Source: Erwinia phyllosphaerae
Lineage (GTDB): Bacteria; Pseudomonadota; Gammaproteobacteria; Enterobacterales; Enterobacteriaceae
Direction of reading: 5' to 3'
DNA length: 64,000 nucleotides
NCBI RefSeq assembly: GCF_019132875.1
Contig: NZ_JAHSPF010000001.1
Location: forward strand, 248,001 to 312,000
Of this stretch, positions 28,401-37,152 are shown one piece after another (positions within the stretch are counted from its first letter, which is position 1; the number at the start of each line of letters is the position of its first letter). Below the pieces are notes generated by a model. It made no database searches, was not told the origin of the DNA, and worked only from the letters and a program-made list of their open reading frames with translations. The translations under genes were made by a program, and so were the position numbers.

Positions 28401-31400
28401 GCGGATGGTCGAGATCTTCCCAGACAAAGGAGACGCGCAAGGCATCGTGACGATTAATCACCCTGTTCCACGCCTGCGCCAGCAGATCGGCATCCATCTC
28501 CTCATGCAGCCGCATCACGATTTGCTCAAGGTAGACTTCGCTCGTGCCGTTTTCTAAGCGGCTGTGAAACAGCATGCCCTGCTGGGTTGGCGTGGCCTTC
28601 CACAGGTCAGCAAGATGATTGCCCGCGTCGCCCAGCGCTACCGCCAGGCCGCGCTCTTCCTCGTCGGCCAGCGGAAAATCATGCAGCGTCCAGGCGGCAG
28701 AAACATCTTCACAGGCGAGCATTTTTTGCAGCCAGTCAGCGGCGGAATCGAGCATTGCCGTGATGTTTGCAGCTTCCGGAACCCGGTCGTCAAACACGCA
28801 ACGCAGGGTGAGTTTTCCGGCGCGGATAAAGGCAACGATCTCCAGCGGGAACGGACGTTTACCCTGTGGGTCCTCGTTGTCGCCAACGGCCTCGTCAACC
28901 ACGGTCAGCCCGCGCTCATCGCTCTCTTCAAACTGGCCCAGATAGTTAAATGAGACCGGCGGCAGCTGTTCAGTATCGCGCAGCTGCCCGTAGCCGTAAC
29001 CGCCATCGGGAACTTCCCGCAGCGTCTTCTTGACCATCTGTAGCACCGTCATTTCGCTGTCCGTATCTTTCAGATCGAACATCACCGGATAGAGCACGGT
29101 AAACCAGCCCGGCGTACGTTCCAGCGCCCAGTCACCGGCGTTATCGCGGCCGTGTCCTTCAAGCGTCAGCGCGATGCGATCTTCATGCGCCCAGCGCCCC
29201 ATGGCACAGAGCACCGACGTAAGCAGCAGCTCCAGCGGCCTGGCCTTAAGGTGCAGCTGTGAATGATCTGTCAGCCGCTGCGCGATCGGATTGCCAAAAG
29301 ACTTTTCAATCGTTCTGACCTGCGAGTAGTGGCCGCTGTGCTGTGGCTGAATAAAAGATGGCGCACGAAACTCTTCCGCCGACTTTGTCGCCTGCGCCAG
29401 CCAGTAGTCGAGCACCGCCTGCGGCATCTCATACTTCTCCTGCAACGCCAGCCAGCCGCCAAAGCCTGGTGCAGGTGTTGCCAGTTCAACGCCGTCAAGC
29501 AGCAGGTTGATCTCGTTCAGCAGGATGCGCCAGGAGACGCCATCAACGATCAGATGGTGGATAACCAGCAGCAGGCGCCCTTCCACCTCCAGTCCTTTAT
29601 CAAGGTGTACCGCTTTAAACAGCGGCCCCTGTTCCAGATCGAGGCTGCGCTGGGTGGTTTCGACCAGAGAATCCGTGACCTTCTGGTATGCGGCGGCGGA
29701 GAGATCGGAAACGTTCAGGCTGCTGTACCAGTCGCCCGCGTTCTCCTCCAGCCGGGCAAACCAGCTCGTCTCTTTTTGCACGAAGCGCAGACGGAACGCT
29801 TCGTGCAGGCTGACCAGCCGCTCCAGCGCTTTCTGCAGGCGGTGCGGCTGAATATGCTGCGGCACGCGAAGCATCACCGCCTGGTTCCAGTGCGCCCGGT
29901 CAGACAGCTCCAGCTCAAAGAACCAGCGCTGCACTGGTGACAGCGGCAGCAGGCCTACAGGCGCGGTATAGTCCGACTGTTGCTCGTTGTGCGCAGGCAC
30001 GATAACCGCCGCCAGCTCGCGGATGGTTGGCTGCTCGAACAGGTGGCGCGGCGTCATCGCCCAGCCTTTACGGCGCATCTCGGCGGCAATTTGCATAGCC
30101 AGAATCGAGTCGCCGCCCACTTCAAAAAAGTTCTCTGTGACCCCTAAGGTCAGGTGCGGCAAGAGCTTCTGCCATATCGCCACCAGTTCGCTTTCAATCT
30201 CGCTTTCTGGTGCCACTACCGCAGACGCAGGCTCCGTCACGGCGGCAAGCTTCGTCAGCGCCGCGTAGTCAGTTTTGCCGTTAGGCGTCAGCGGCCATGA
30301 GGTAACGGCAACAATGCGCTGCGGCAGCATATAGTCGGGCAGATGGTGACGTAGTGCGGCAATCAGCGACGCGGCTTCCTGCGCCGCCGGGCCCATGGCC
30401 CAGGCCACCAGCTGTCCCGGTTTTTCCACGCAGACGCGCACGGCGCTGCGGGTCACGCCAGGCTGGCGCGCCAGCACGGCTTCAATGTCGGCCAGCTCGA
30501 TGCGGTTACCGCGCAGTTTGATCTGGCTGTCGCTGCGCCCGGCGTATTGCAGGCCGCCTTCCGGTAGCCAACGCACTACATCACGGGTGCGGAACATGCG
30601 TTCACCCGGCTGCGTTGAGAAAGGATCAGGGCGGAAATTTGCTGCCGTTTCCGAAGCGCGATCCCAGTACCCTCGGGCTACGCCAGCGCCGCCAATCCAT
30701 AGCTCGCCATAAATACCGACGCCTGCGGGCTGCATGTACTGGTCAAGCACGTAAACGGAGACGCCATCGATCGGCTCGCCGATGCTCACTACTTCACCGA
30801 CATCGCCACCATAGCAGGCGAAAGTGGTGTCGATGGTGGTTTCGGTCGGGCCATAGAGATTAATCAGCGGCACGCCGAGCACGTCGTTAAAGCGTTCAAC
30901 GGTCGAGGCCTGGAGCGCCTCCCCGCCAACAAACACGCGCTGCAAGGAGGTACAGGCAGCCAGCTCTGGCAATCGGGTCACTATATCCAGCACGCCCGGC
31001 ACCAGTTGCAGCACGGTTATCGCATGCCGCTGCACGGCTTCCAGCATCGCTATCGCATCGTTTTGCACACCGTCGGCAGGTAAAACCAGGGTTGCGCCCG
31101 CCATTAACGGCGCCCAGAACTCCCAGACGGAAGCATCAAAACCAACCGGGGTTTTTTGCAGTACGCGGTCGCCCGGCGCGAGCGGGAAACGACGCTGCAT
31201 CCAGGCCATGTGGTTAGCCAGCGCGCCCGTCGGAATACCAATCCCTTTTGGTCGCCCGGTCGATCCTGAGGTGAACAACAGGTAGGCCAGCGTGGCCGGA
31301 TGGGCCTGCGGCAGTGCCGGTAACGGATAAGGCGTTTCCGGCAAGGCATCCAGGGCAAACAGATGGCCGGCATCGCTTGCCACCGGCAGAATATGTTGCA

Positions 31401-34400
31401 GCGCCTGCACGGTTAACGTCGCCTGCGGCCTGACGTCCGCCAGAATTTCCGCCAGCCTGCCCTGCGGCAGATAAGGCGCCAGCGGCACGTAAGGACAGGC
31501 AGCCTTCATGGCGGCCAGCATGGCGACAACCAGATCGGGCGAGCGCTCAAACAACAAGGCTACCGGCACATCCGGACGCAGCCCGGCACGCTGCATCTGC
31601 GCGGCCAGCTCGTTAGCGCGTCGATCCAGCGTTGCATAGTCCATCTCGCCATCGGCGCTCACTACCGCCAGCGCCTGCGGATGACGCTCTACTATTGTCT
31701 GAAATGCCTGTAGCACCGGCTGCGATACAGCGCTGGCACCGCAAGAGCGCTGTGCTATTTCGTCCCTTTCTTCTGTCGAAATAAGCGCCATGCTGTCACA
31801 TATCTCTTCCGCGCCCTCGAGCAGGGCTTCAGCCGCAAGCAGATAGCTGGCACCCATAGCCTCCACCTGTGCGGCCGGGAACAGCGTGCCGTCACAGGTT
31901 AAAATCAAGTGCAGCGTGCCCTGTTGCCGATCGACGCTGAAGCTGGTTGCCAGCGGTATATCCAGCGCCTGACTGCCTGCGGCGTTAAGGACTTTCACCG
32001 GATCAAACCTGTCGCGCCCACGGGTGACCGTATCGTTGTAGACGTGAAAATCTACAAAGTTAAAGGTGGTTTCAAACAGCGTTCTGTTTTGCAGCATGCG
32101 GCGCAGCTCGGTCATGGCAAAACGTCGGTGCGGCAGCTGGGCGCTTTCTGCCTGGCGGACGGCTTCCAGCAGCTCGCTGCCTGTTAATCCGCCGGTATTG
32201 ATACGCATTGGCAGCGTGTTAAGGAAGAGTCCCAGCGCCTCGGCACTGCCTGCGCTTTCGGGTCGGCCGTTGGTCACCAGGCCCGTCACGACTTCGCGTT
32301 CGCCGCTCCAGTGGGCCAGCACACGCATATGAATGGCCAGCAGCACGCTTTTTAGCGGCACGCCTTTTTCTTGTGCCAGCGCTGTCAGGCCCCGATATAA
32401 GGCTGGCGGCAAGGCAGTTTCGTAGTTAGCCTGCGCGGCCTCTGCGTTCTTAGCGATAAACGGCCAGCGCGGTAAGGTAGTCACCGGCAGATCTTTCAGC
32501 TGCTTCTGCCAGAACGTATGGTCACGCGTGCTGTGCAGCGCCTGCTGCTCCAGATGAATAAAGTCGCGGAAGATCTGCTGTGGTTCCGTCGCTTCTGCGG
32601 CTTCGCCATGCAGCAAGGCAGTCAACAGTGACGCCAGGCTCCAGCCATCCAGAATGACGTGATGCAGGGCAACGGTGACCTGCCAGCGGCTGTCGTCAAG
32701 GCGCTGGAACAGCAGGCGCAGCAGCGGCGGTTTAGCCAGATCGAATCTCTCTTCGCGCAGGCGCTGCTGCGCACGACCAATCAGGGTAAGCTGAGCCACT
32801 TCGCTGGCTTCCCGCAAATCTTCTTCTTCGATCAAAGGTTCTGCCTGCGCATAAACCCATTGCAGGGGCCGACTGTAGCCCGCCAGTGAAAAGCCCGTAC
32901 GCAGCACCGGATGCACGGCTATCAGCTTGTTCATCCGCTGGCGTACCACGTCCGTGTCCATCGCCGGGTTATCCAGCAGATAGCTGACCACGTTGTGATA
33001 GAGCCGATTCGTTTCATCAGCGCCGTTATGGAACAGCATACCGGCCTGGAGCTCGCTGAGCGGATAGCCGTCCACCGCCCCCTCCGGAACGGCGCGGCGA
33101 TCTTCTTCCGTCAGCAGCGCAAAGGCTTCAATGCGCGGCGCTTCGGCGGCCTGAACGGGTGCGCTATTACTTTCCGTCAGGCGTTCGATGGTGAGCTTCT
33201 GGAACAGGTCTTCAATGTTCAGGCGGATACCCTGCGCGGCGGCTTGCGTTACCACGCGGATACTGAGGATCGAGTTGCCGCCCAGAGAGAAATAGTTGTC
33301 GGTGATGCCCACCTGCTCCACGCCCAGTACATCCTGCCAGATGGCAGCAAGCGTTTTCTGTTCCGGCGTGCGAGGCTGCACATAAGAGGTATTACGGATC
33401 TGCGGCTGAGGCAACGCCTTGCGGTCGATCTTGCCGTTTGCGGTCAGCGGCAGCGCGGGCAGCCGTACCAGCGCCGTGGGCAGCATGTAGCGCGGCAGCG
33501 CTTCAGCCAGCGACGCCAGCCAGACCGCGTCTTCCGGCGCGTCTTCTGCCGCCACCAGATAGCCCGCCAGCTGACCGCCGGACGCCGTGCGGTGGATTGC
33601 CGCCGCCGCGTCACGCACGCCCGGCAGCGCGCGCAGCGCCGCGTCGATTTCGCCCAGCTCGATGCGGAAGCCGTTGAGCTTAATCTGGTGGTCAAGCCGT
33701 CCCAGCACCTCAATGCGGCCGTCGGTGCGCTCGCGCGCCAGGTCACCGGTCAGGTAAAGACGGCTGCCCGGCTCCGCGCCGTCCGGGTCGGGACGGAAGG
33801 CCCGCGCGGTCCGCGCCGGGTCACGCAGGTAGCCCGTGCTCAGCCCCGCGCCGCCGACAGCCAGCTCGCCGCTGACGCCTGCGGGCAGGCGCTGTCCGGC
33901 ACCGTCCAGCACGTACAGCGCGGTCTGGCGTATCGGCCCGCCTACCGGCAGCGGCGCGGCCAGCGGTTCGGTCACTTCGGTTTCCGCCGACCAGATGGTG
34001 GTCTCCGTCGGCCCGTACAGGTTCCACAGCTGCACGCCGGTCGCCAGCAGGTCGCGCGCCAGCTCCAGAGGCAGCGCCTCGCCGCCGCACCACGCGCGGA
34101 AGCCCTCCGGCGGCCGCCAGCCCGCCGCCAGCAGCATGCGCCAGCTGGCCGGGGTGGCCTGCATCACCGTGATGCCGTGGCGCGCTATCAGCTCCGCCAG
34201 CAGCGGGCCGCCTGTCGCCTGCGCGGCGGTCGCGATGACCACTTCCGCGCCGCAGCTCAGCGGTAAAAACAGCTCCAGCGCCGCGATGTCAAAGCTCAGC
34301 GTGGTGACCGCCAGCAGGCGGTCGGCGGCGTTCAGCCCCGGACTGGTGCAAAAGTGCAGCAGGATATTGGCGAGCGCGCCGTGCGTGACCCGCACGCCTT

Positions 34401-37152
34401 TGGGCCGTCCGGTACTGCCGGAGGTAAAGATGGTGTAGGCGGGCGCAAGCGGAGAGAGCGCGTCGCCCGGCAGCTCGCCGTCCAGCTGACGCCAGTCGCT
34501 GGCGTAGCGCAGCGTCGGCTGGCCGTCGAAGGCCCGCTCGTTAGCGGCATCCACCACCACCAGCTGCGGCGCGGCGTCTTCCAGAATCATCGCCCGCCGC
34601 GCGGCCGGGTGCGTCGGGTCAACCGGGACGTATTCTGCCCCCGCCCACATCACGCCCAGCAGCGCGGCGAGCATGTCGGCCCCGCGGTCAAGGCACACCG
34701 CCACCGCCATGCCCGGCCGCACGCCGTGTCCGGCCAGGCGGCGGGCAAAGTTGCGGCTCTCCGCCAGCAGCTGGCCGTAGCTCAGCTCGCGGTCGGCACC
34801 GGACACCGCCCGCTGCGCCGGGGCATGCGCGGCCGCGCGGCGGAACAGCTCCGGCAGGCTCGCGTCTGCCTCTTCCTGCCGCGCCATGGTGTTGTAAAGG
34901 CCCGCTTCCTGCACCTGCCGCGCCGCATTGTCCTGGCGGGCGGCCTCTTCCGACCATGCGCCCGCGTTGTCCTCACGGACGGTATTTTTCGCCTGCTGGG
35001 CCGCGTTGCCCTGACGAATGGTTTTTGTCACCGCGCTGTCCTGATAAACAGCGTCCTGCGCTTCCGCCCCGCTGGTCAGCCGCAGCGCGCCAACGTGGGT
35101 TGCGCCGTCGGCCAGCTGCGCCAGCATGCCGCGCGTGCCCTCAAGCAGCAGGTTTGCCCGCGTCGCGTCAACCCGCGCCGGATCGAATACCGCCTCCAGC
35201 GTCAGCTCCGTGCCGCGCGGCTTAACGTACAGCGAGAAGGCATAGTGAGAATGTTCTGCCGTTGCGTCAGCGTTCAGGCTGGCTTCACCTGTCCCCGGTT
35301 CTGCACAGATCAGCACGCTGTCGTAAAATGACCAATCGGCAGCAAAGCCCGCCCAGCGCTGGATATCGGCAGGCTGCACGTCGGCGTGCCGCTCAATTTC
35401 TTCCTGCGAAACCTGCACCTGTTCAAAAAACGCAGCGACGTCGGTGCCCGGCGCGCAGTCGATGCGCATCGGCAGCGTCTGGCTAAACAGGCCCGCTATA
35501 TTTTCCGACTGCGCCAGCTCCGCTGGACGGCCGGATAACGTTACGCCAAAAATCGTCTCCTGTCGTCCGGTCAGGCGGGCCAGCGCGACCGCGTAAGCGC
35601 TCTGCACCAGCGTGTTTACCGTCACCTGCTGACTTATTGCCAGCGGCGACAGGCGCTGCGTCAGCGCAGAAGAGAGTTCGGTGGTCAGGCGCTGATGAGC
35701 GCCGTTACGCGCGCGCTCTTCGCCAACCGGGCTGGCCTCCACGCCATGCAGGTAGTCGCGCCAGAACCGCTCCGTCTGCCCATCGGGATGGGCATGCTGC
35801 TCGCCTGTGCGCACTTCAGCTAACGGCGCGGAACCCAGGCATTCGGCCCACTCACCGGCGGTCGCGTCCGCGCGGTCGCTGATTTTATTCAGCAGCAGCT
35901 CAAAATCGCCGATCACTTTTTCGGCGGTTGCGTCGTCAATTTTACTGCGGTCGTAGCCGAGCTTTAACGAAACCTCGCCCTCTTTCGGCACCATCGTCAG
36001 CGCCAGCGGGTAATGAGTGCGCTCATACATATCGATCCCGCTCATTTCGAAAGGCAGCTGCTCGCTTAAACGCAGATCGCCAACGGGAAAGTTATCGATA
36101 ATCAGCAGGCTTTCAAACAGGGAGGTTCCCTGCGGCACGCCGCTGCAGGTCTGAATATCTGACAGCGCGCTGTAGGAGTAGCGTTGCAGGGCAAATTGCG
36201 CTTCCTGCACTTCCGCCAGCCAGTCAGCAAGCTTCCTCTGCGGCTCCGGCCGCAGGCGCAGCGGCAGCGTGTTGATTAACAGCCCGACGATGTTATCGAC
36301 GCCGGGCAGCTCAATCGCACGTCCCGATAAGGTTACGCCAAAGGTCACGTCATCTCTGCGCGCGTAGTGGCCGAGCAGCACCGCCCAGCCCGCCATCAGC
36401 AGCGTGCCGACGCTGACCTTGCAGGCGGAAGCGACGTTAGCCAGCTCCGGCACCTTCAGGCTGTGACGGCGCTCGGCAAAATCTTTCTCTCCTGCACCGG
36501 TCGGCTTATCGATGCCCAGCGGCGTCGGCGTCTGCAGGTCGCCCAGTATGCTTTGCCAGAAATCGCGGGCGGCGTCCTGCGACTGTCCCTCCAGCCACGT
36601 GAGGTAATCAGAGAACGGCCTGGAGGCGGCTTCCGTCCTGTTGCCCGTCATCAGCTGGAAAAAATCCTTCAGCAGCAGCTGTACCGACCAGCCATCCAGC
36701 AGCAGATGGTGATGGCTCCAGACCAGCCGCCACTCCCGCTCGCTGAACCGCACTAAAATAAAGCGCATCAGAGGCGGTCGGTTGAGGTTAAAGCCCTCCT
36801 GACGGTCATCATCCAGCAGCCTCTGAAAGGCGGTTTCCTGTACGTCGCCGCTGCGATCGCGCCAGTCGTAGACCGTTAGCGGCACGGAAACTTTTTCCAG
36901 CACGACCTGCAGCGGATCGCGCTGGCCTTTGGTCACAATACCCGTGCGCATAATGGCGTGCCGCTGGGCCAGTAACGCCAGCGCTTGCTCGAACTGTTGC
37001 GGATCGATATCGCCATCCAGCCGACAAAACAGCTGTTCGAAATAGGCGGCGCTGTCGGGCGCATACATCGCGTGGAACAGCACGCCCATCTGCAAAGGCG
37101 TTAGCTTATGGGCGCTTTCAATACGGATTTTCGCTTTCACACTGGTGTTCAT
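25426..37152 (-). CDS. NRPS-3: C-[half C]-A-T-C-A-T-E-C-A-T (modules 5-7)
   Basis: 3908 residues; the ATG overlaps the NRPS-2 stop (ATGA). Domains (approximate residues): C 10-450 (H-H-H-L-L-L-D-G near 149); a partial second condensation domain 455-700 without any HHxxxDG motif; a repeat linker 701-760; A 770-1245; T 1260-1330 (G-G-N-S); C 1345-1770 (H-H-V-I-L-D-G); A 1800-2290; T 2315-2380; E 2400-2830 (H-H-L-I-V-D-G-V-S-W); C 2840-3280; A 3300-3780; T 3795-3860 (G-G-H-S). By eye, A codes are DILQWGLIWK for the first and third (one residue from a known glycine code) and DAWQFGLIDK for the second (glutamine-type). The epimerase follows the Gln module. Prediction: Gly - D-Gln - Gly. The two Gly A domains are nearly identical in DNA, with the half C apparently copied along with one of them. 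Confidence 0.93.
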   Translation of the reverse strand: MNTSVKAKIRIESAHKLTPLQMGVLFHAMYAPDSAAYFEQLFCRLDGDIDPQQFEQALALLAQRHAIMRTGIVTKGQRDPLQVVLEKVSVPLTVYDWRDRSGDVQETAFQRLLDDDRQEGFNLNRPPLMRFILVRFSEREWRLVWSHHHLLLDGWSVQLLLKDFFQLMTGNRTEAASRPFSDYLTWLEGQSQDAARDFWQSILGDLQTPTPLGIDKPTGAGEKDFAERRHSLKVPELANVASACKVSVGTLLMAGWAVLLGHYARRDDVTFGVTLSGRAIELPGVDNIVGLLINTLPLRLRPEPQRKLADWLAEVQEAQFALQRYSYSALSDIQTCSGVPQGTSLFESLLIIDNFPVGDLRLSEQLPFEMSGIDMYERTHYPLALTMVPKEGEVSLKLGYDRSKIDDATAEKVIGDFELLLNKISDRADATAGEWAECLGSAPLAEVRTGEQHAHPDGQTERFWRDYLHGVEASPVGEERARNGAHQRLTTELSSALTQRLSPLAISQQVTVNTLVQSAYAVALARLTGRQETIFGVTLSGRPAELAQSENIAGLFSQTLPMRIDCAPGTDVAAFFEQVQVSQEEIERHADVQPADIQRWAGFAADWSFYDSVLICAEPGTGEASLNADATAEHSHYAFSLYVKPRGTELTLEAVFDPARVDATRANLLLEGTRGMLAQLADGATHVGALRLTSGAEAQDAVYQDSAVTKTIRQGNAAQQAKNTVREDNAGAWSEEAARQDNAARQVQEAGLYNTMARQEEADASLPELFRRAAAHAPAQRAVSGADRELSYGQLLAESRNFARRLAGHGVRPGMAVAVCLDRGADMLAALLGVMWAGAEYVPVDPTHPAARRAMILEDAAPQLVVVDAANERAFDGQPTLRYASDWRQLDGELPGDALSPLAPAYTIFTSGSTGRPKGVRVTHGALANILLHFCTSPGLNAADRLLAVTTLSFDIAALELFLPLSCGAEVVIATAAQATGGPLLAELIARHGITVMQATPASWRMLLAAGWRPPEGFRAWCGGEALPLELARDLLATGVQLWNLYGPTETTIWSAETEVTEPLAAPLPVGGPIRQTALYVLDGAGQRLPAGVSGELAVGGAGLSTGYLRDPARTARAFRPDPDGAEPGSRLYLTGDLARERTDGRIEVLGRLDHQIKLNGFRIELGEIDAALRALPGVRDAAAAIHRTASGGQLAGYLVAAEDAPEDAVWLASLAEALPRYMLPTALVRLPALPLTANGKIDRKALPQPQIRNTSYVQPRTPEQKTLAAIWQDVLGVEQVGITDNYFSLGGNSILSIRVVTQAAAQGIRLNIEDLFQKLTIERLTESNSAPVQAAEAPRIEAFALLTEEDRRAVPEGAVDGYPLSELQAGMLFHNGADETNRLYHNVVSYLLDNPAMDTDVVRQRMNKLIAVHPVLRTGFSLAGYSRPLQWVYAQAEPLIEEEDLREASEVAQLTLIGRAQQRLREERFDLAKPPLLRLLFQRLDDSRWQVTVALHHVILDGWSLASLLTALLHGEAAEATEPQQIFRDFIHLEQQALHSTRDHTFWQKQLKDLPVTTLPRWPFIAKNAEAAQANYETALPPALYRGLTALAQEKGVPLKSVLLAIHMRVLAHWSGEREVVTGLVTNGRPESAGSAEALGLFLNTLPMRINTGGLTGSELLEAVRQAESAQLPHRRFAMTELRRMLQNRTLFETTFNFVDFHVYNDTVTRGRDRFDPVKVLNAAGSQALDIPLATSFSVDRQQGTLHLILTCDGTLFPAAQVEAMGASYLLAAEALLEGAEEICDSMALISTEERDEIAQRSCGASAVSQPVLQAFQTIVERHPQALAVVSADGEMDYATLDRRANELAAQMQRAGLRPDVPVALLFERSPDLVVAMLAAMKAACPYVPLAPYLPQGRLAEILADVRPQATLTVQALQHILPVASDAGHLFALDALPETPYPLPALPQAHPATLAYLLFTSGSTGRPKGIGIPTGALANHMAWMQRRFPLAPGDRVLQKTPVGFDASVWEFWAPLMAGATLVLPADGVQNDAIAMLEAVQRHAITVLQLVPGVLDIVTRLPELAACTSLQRVFVGGEALQASTVERFNDVLGVPLINLYGPTETTIDTTFACYGGDVGEVVSIGEPIDGVSVYVLDQYMQPAGVGIYGELWIGGAGVARGYWDRASETAANFRPDPFSTQPGERMFRTRDVVRWLPEGGLQYAGRSDSQIKLRGNRIELADIEAVLARQPGVTRSAVRVCVEKPGQLVAWAMGPAAQEAASLIAALRHHLPDYMLPQRIVAVTSWPLTPNGKTDYAALTKLAAVTEPASAVVAPESEIESELVAIWQKLLPHLTLGVTENFFEVGGDSILAMQIAAEMRRKGWAMTPRHLFEQPTIRELAAVIVPAHNEQQSDYTAPVGLLPLSPVQRWFFELELSDRAHWNQAVMLRVPQHIQPHRLQKALERLVSLHEAFRLRFVQKETSWFARLEENAGDWYSSLNVSDLSAAAYQKVTDSLVETTQRSLDLEQGPLFKAVHLDKGLEVEGRLLLVIHHLIVDGVSWRILLNEINLLLDGVELATPAPGFGGWLALQEKYEMPQAVLDYWLAQATKSAEEFRAPSFIQPQHSGHYSQVRTIEKSFGNPIAQRLTDHSQLHLKARPLELLLTSVLCAMGRWAHEDRIALTLEGHGRDNAGDWALERTPGWFTVLYPVMFDLKDTDSEMTVLQMVKKTLREVPDGGYGYGQLRDTEQLPPVSFNYLGQFEESDERGLTVVDEAVGDNEDPQGKRPFPLEIVAFIRAGKLTLRCVFDDRVPEAANITAMLDSAADWLQKMLACEDVSAAWTLHDFPLADEEERGLAVALGDAGNHLADLWKATPTQQGMLFHSRLENGTSEVYLEQIVMRLHEEMDADLLAQAWNRVINRHDALRVSFVWEDLDHPQQRVWRSVQVPFETVDLQGNAAELEAFMAADRQRGIDLSVAPMMRVSLLRKQGKPWRLVWLHHHALLDGWSMALIFNDLAECYRALKLNQRWPTNSAPSYATYLRWLQQQGATQETAERFWREYFQGLELASPVGEESTRTGIHQRVTTKLSSALTQRLSQLAASQQVTVNTLVQSAYAIALARLSGRQEALFGVTLSGRPAELAQSENIVGLFIQTLPMRVNCAPGTAVATLAARVQALQGEIERHAHIQPADIQRWSGFAAGQPLFDSALIYENYPLGQGLVEASDSLNADVTEVLDHPHYAFSLYVKPRGSELTLEAVFDPARVDATRANLLLEGTRGMLAQLADGATHVGALRLTSGAEAQDAVSHHTMARQKEADASLPELFRRAAAHAPAQRAVSGADRELSYGQLLAESRNFARRLAGHGVRPGMAVAVCLDRGADMLAALLGVMWAGAEYVPVDPTHPAARRAMILEDAAPQLVVVDAANERAFDGQPTLRYASDWRQLDGELPGDALSPLAPAYTIFTSGSTGRPKGVRVTHGALANILLHFCTSPGLNAADRLLAVTTLSFDIAALELFLPLSCGAEVVIATAAQATGGPLLAELIARHGITVMQATPASWRMLLAAGWRPPEGFRAWCGGEALPLELARDLLATGVQLWNLYGPTETTIWSAETEVTEPLAAPLPVGGPIRQTALYVLDGAGQRLPAGVSGELAVGGAGLSTGYLRDPARTARAFRPDPDGAEPGSRLYLTGDLARERADGRIEVLGRLDHQIKLNGFRIELGEIDAALRALPGVRDAAAAIHRAASGGQLAGYLVAAEDAPEDAVWLASLAEALPRYMLPTALVRLPALPLTANGKIDRKALADIEVTNRSASFLPPEGPVETAVCAIWQTVFSLEQVGVEDDFYALGGHSLMATQIHTRIVRIFRISPPLGEVFRATTPRELAAVIYAHADKDRASQMAEAYLRLRAMTPEQRQALRNEGTLITGGSA
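25820..27293. repeat. Glycine-type A-domain repeat, copy in module 7
   Basis: Nearly identical over about 1.47 kb to 33422-34893. Only scattered single-base differences are visible (for example gcgg/gtag near 26610 and 34210). Homology continues more weakly into the upstream condensation half. Confidence 0.9.
33422..34893. repeat. Glycine-type A-domain repeat, copy in module 5
   Basis: Second copy of the glycine-type adenylation-domain DNA. The flanking T domains are unrelated, so the repeat boundary on this side falls at the A-domain end. Confidence 0.9.
34904..35049. repeat. 39-bp tandem repeat (3 full units plus a partial) encoding a 13-residue linker repeat
   Basis: Units at 34904-34942, 34943-34981 and 34982-35020, with a degenerate partial unit to about 35049. 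They encode A-R-Q-D-N-A-A-R-Q-V-Q-E-A, V-R-E-D-N-A-G-A-W-S-E-E-A and I-R-Q-G-N-A-A-Q-Q-A-K-N-T. The period is a multiple of three, so the NRPS-3 frame is kept. The equivalent linker in module 7 has only a few residues here. Confidence 0.85.
35050..35780 (-). other. Truncated second condensation domain (C-terminal half) in module 5
   Basis: Residues about 457-701 of NRPS-3 read F-W-R-D-Y-L-H-G-V-E-A-S-P-V-G-E-E and onward, parallel to the C-terminal half of the module 7 condensation domain (F-W-R-E-Y-F-Q-G-L-E-L-A-S-P-V-G-E-E). The N-terminal half carrying HHxxxDG is absent. It follows directly on the complete C domain of module 5. It appears to be a passenger of the recombination that brought the module 7 A domain into module 5. 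It cannot catalyse condensation on its own. Confidence 0.8.

Noticed and set aside
32911-34266. 451-codon open frame on the plus strand within NRPS-3
   Set aside because: It is antisense to an unmistakable adenylation domain; its Arg/Gln-rich sequence has no fold-like pattern. Long antisense frames are expected opposite high-GC NRPS genes.
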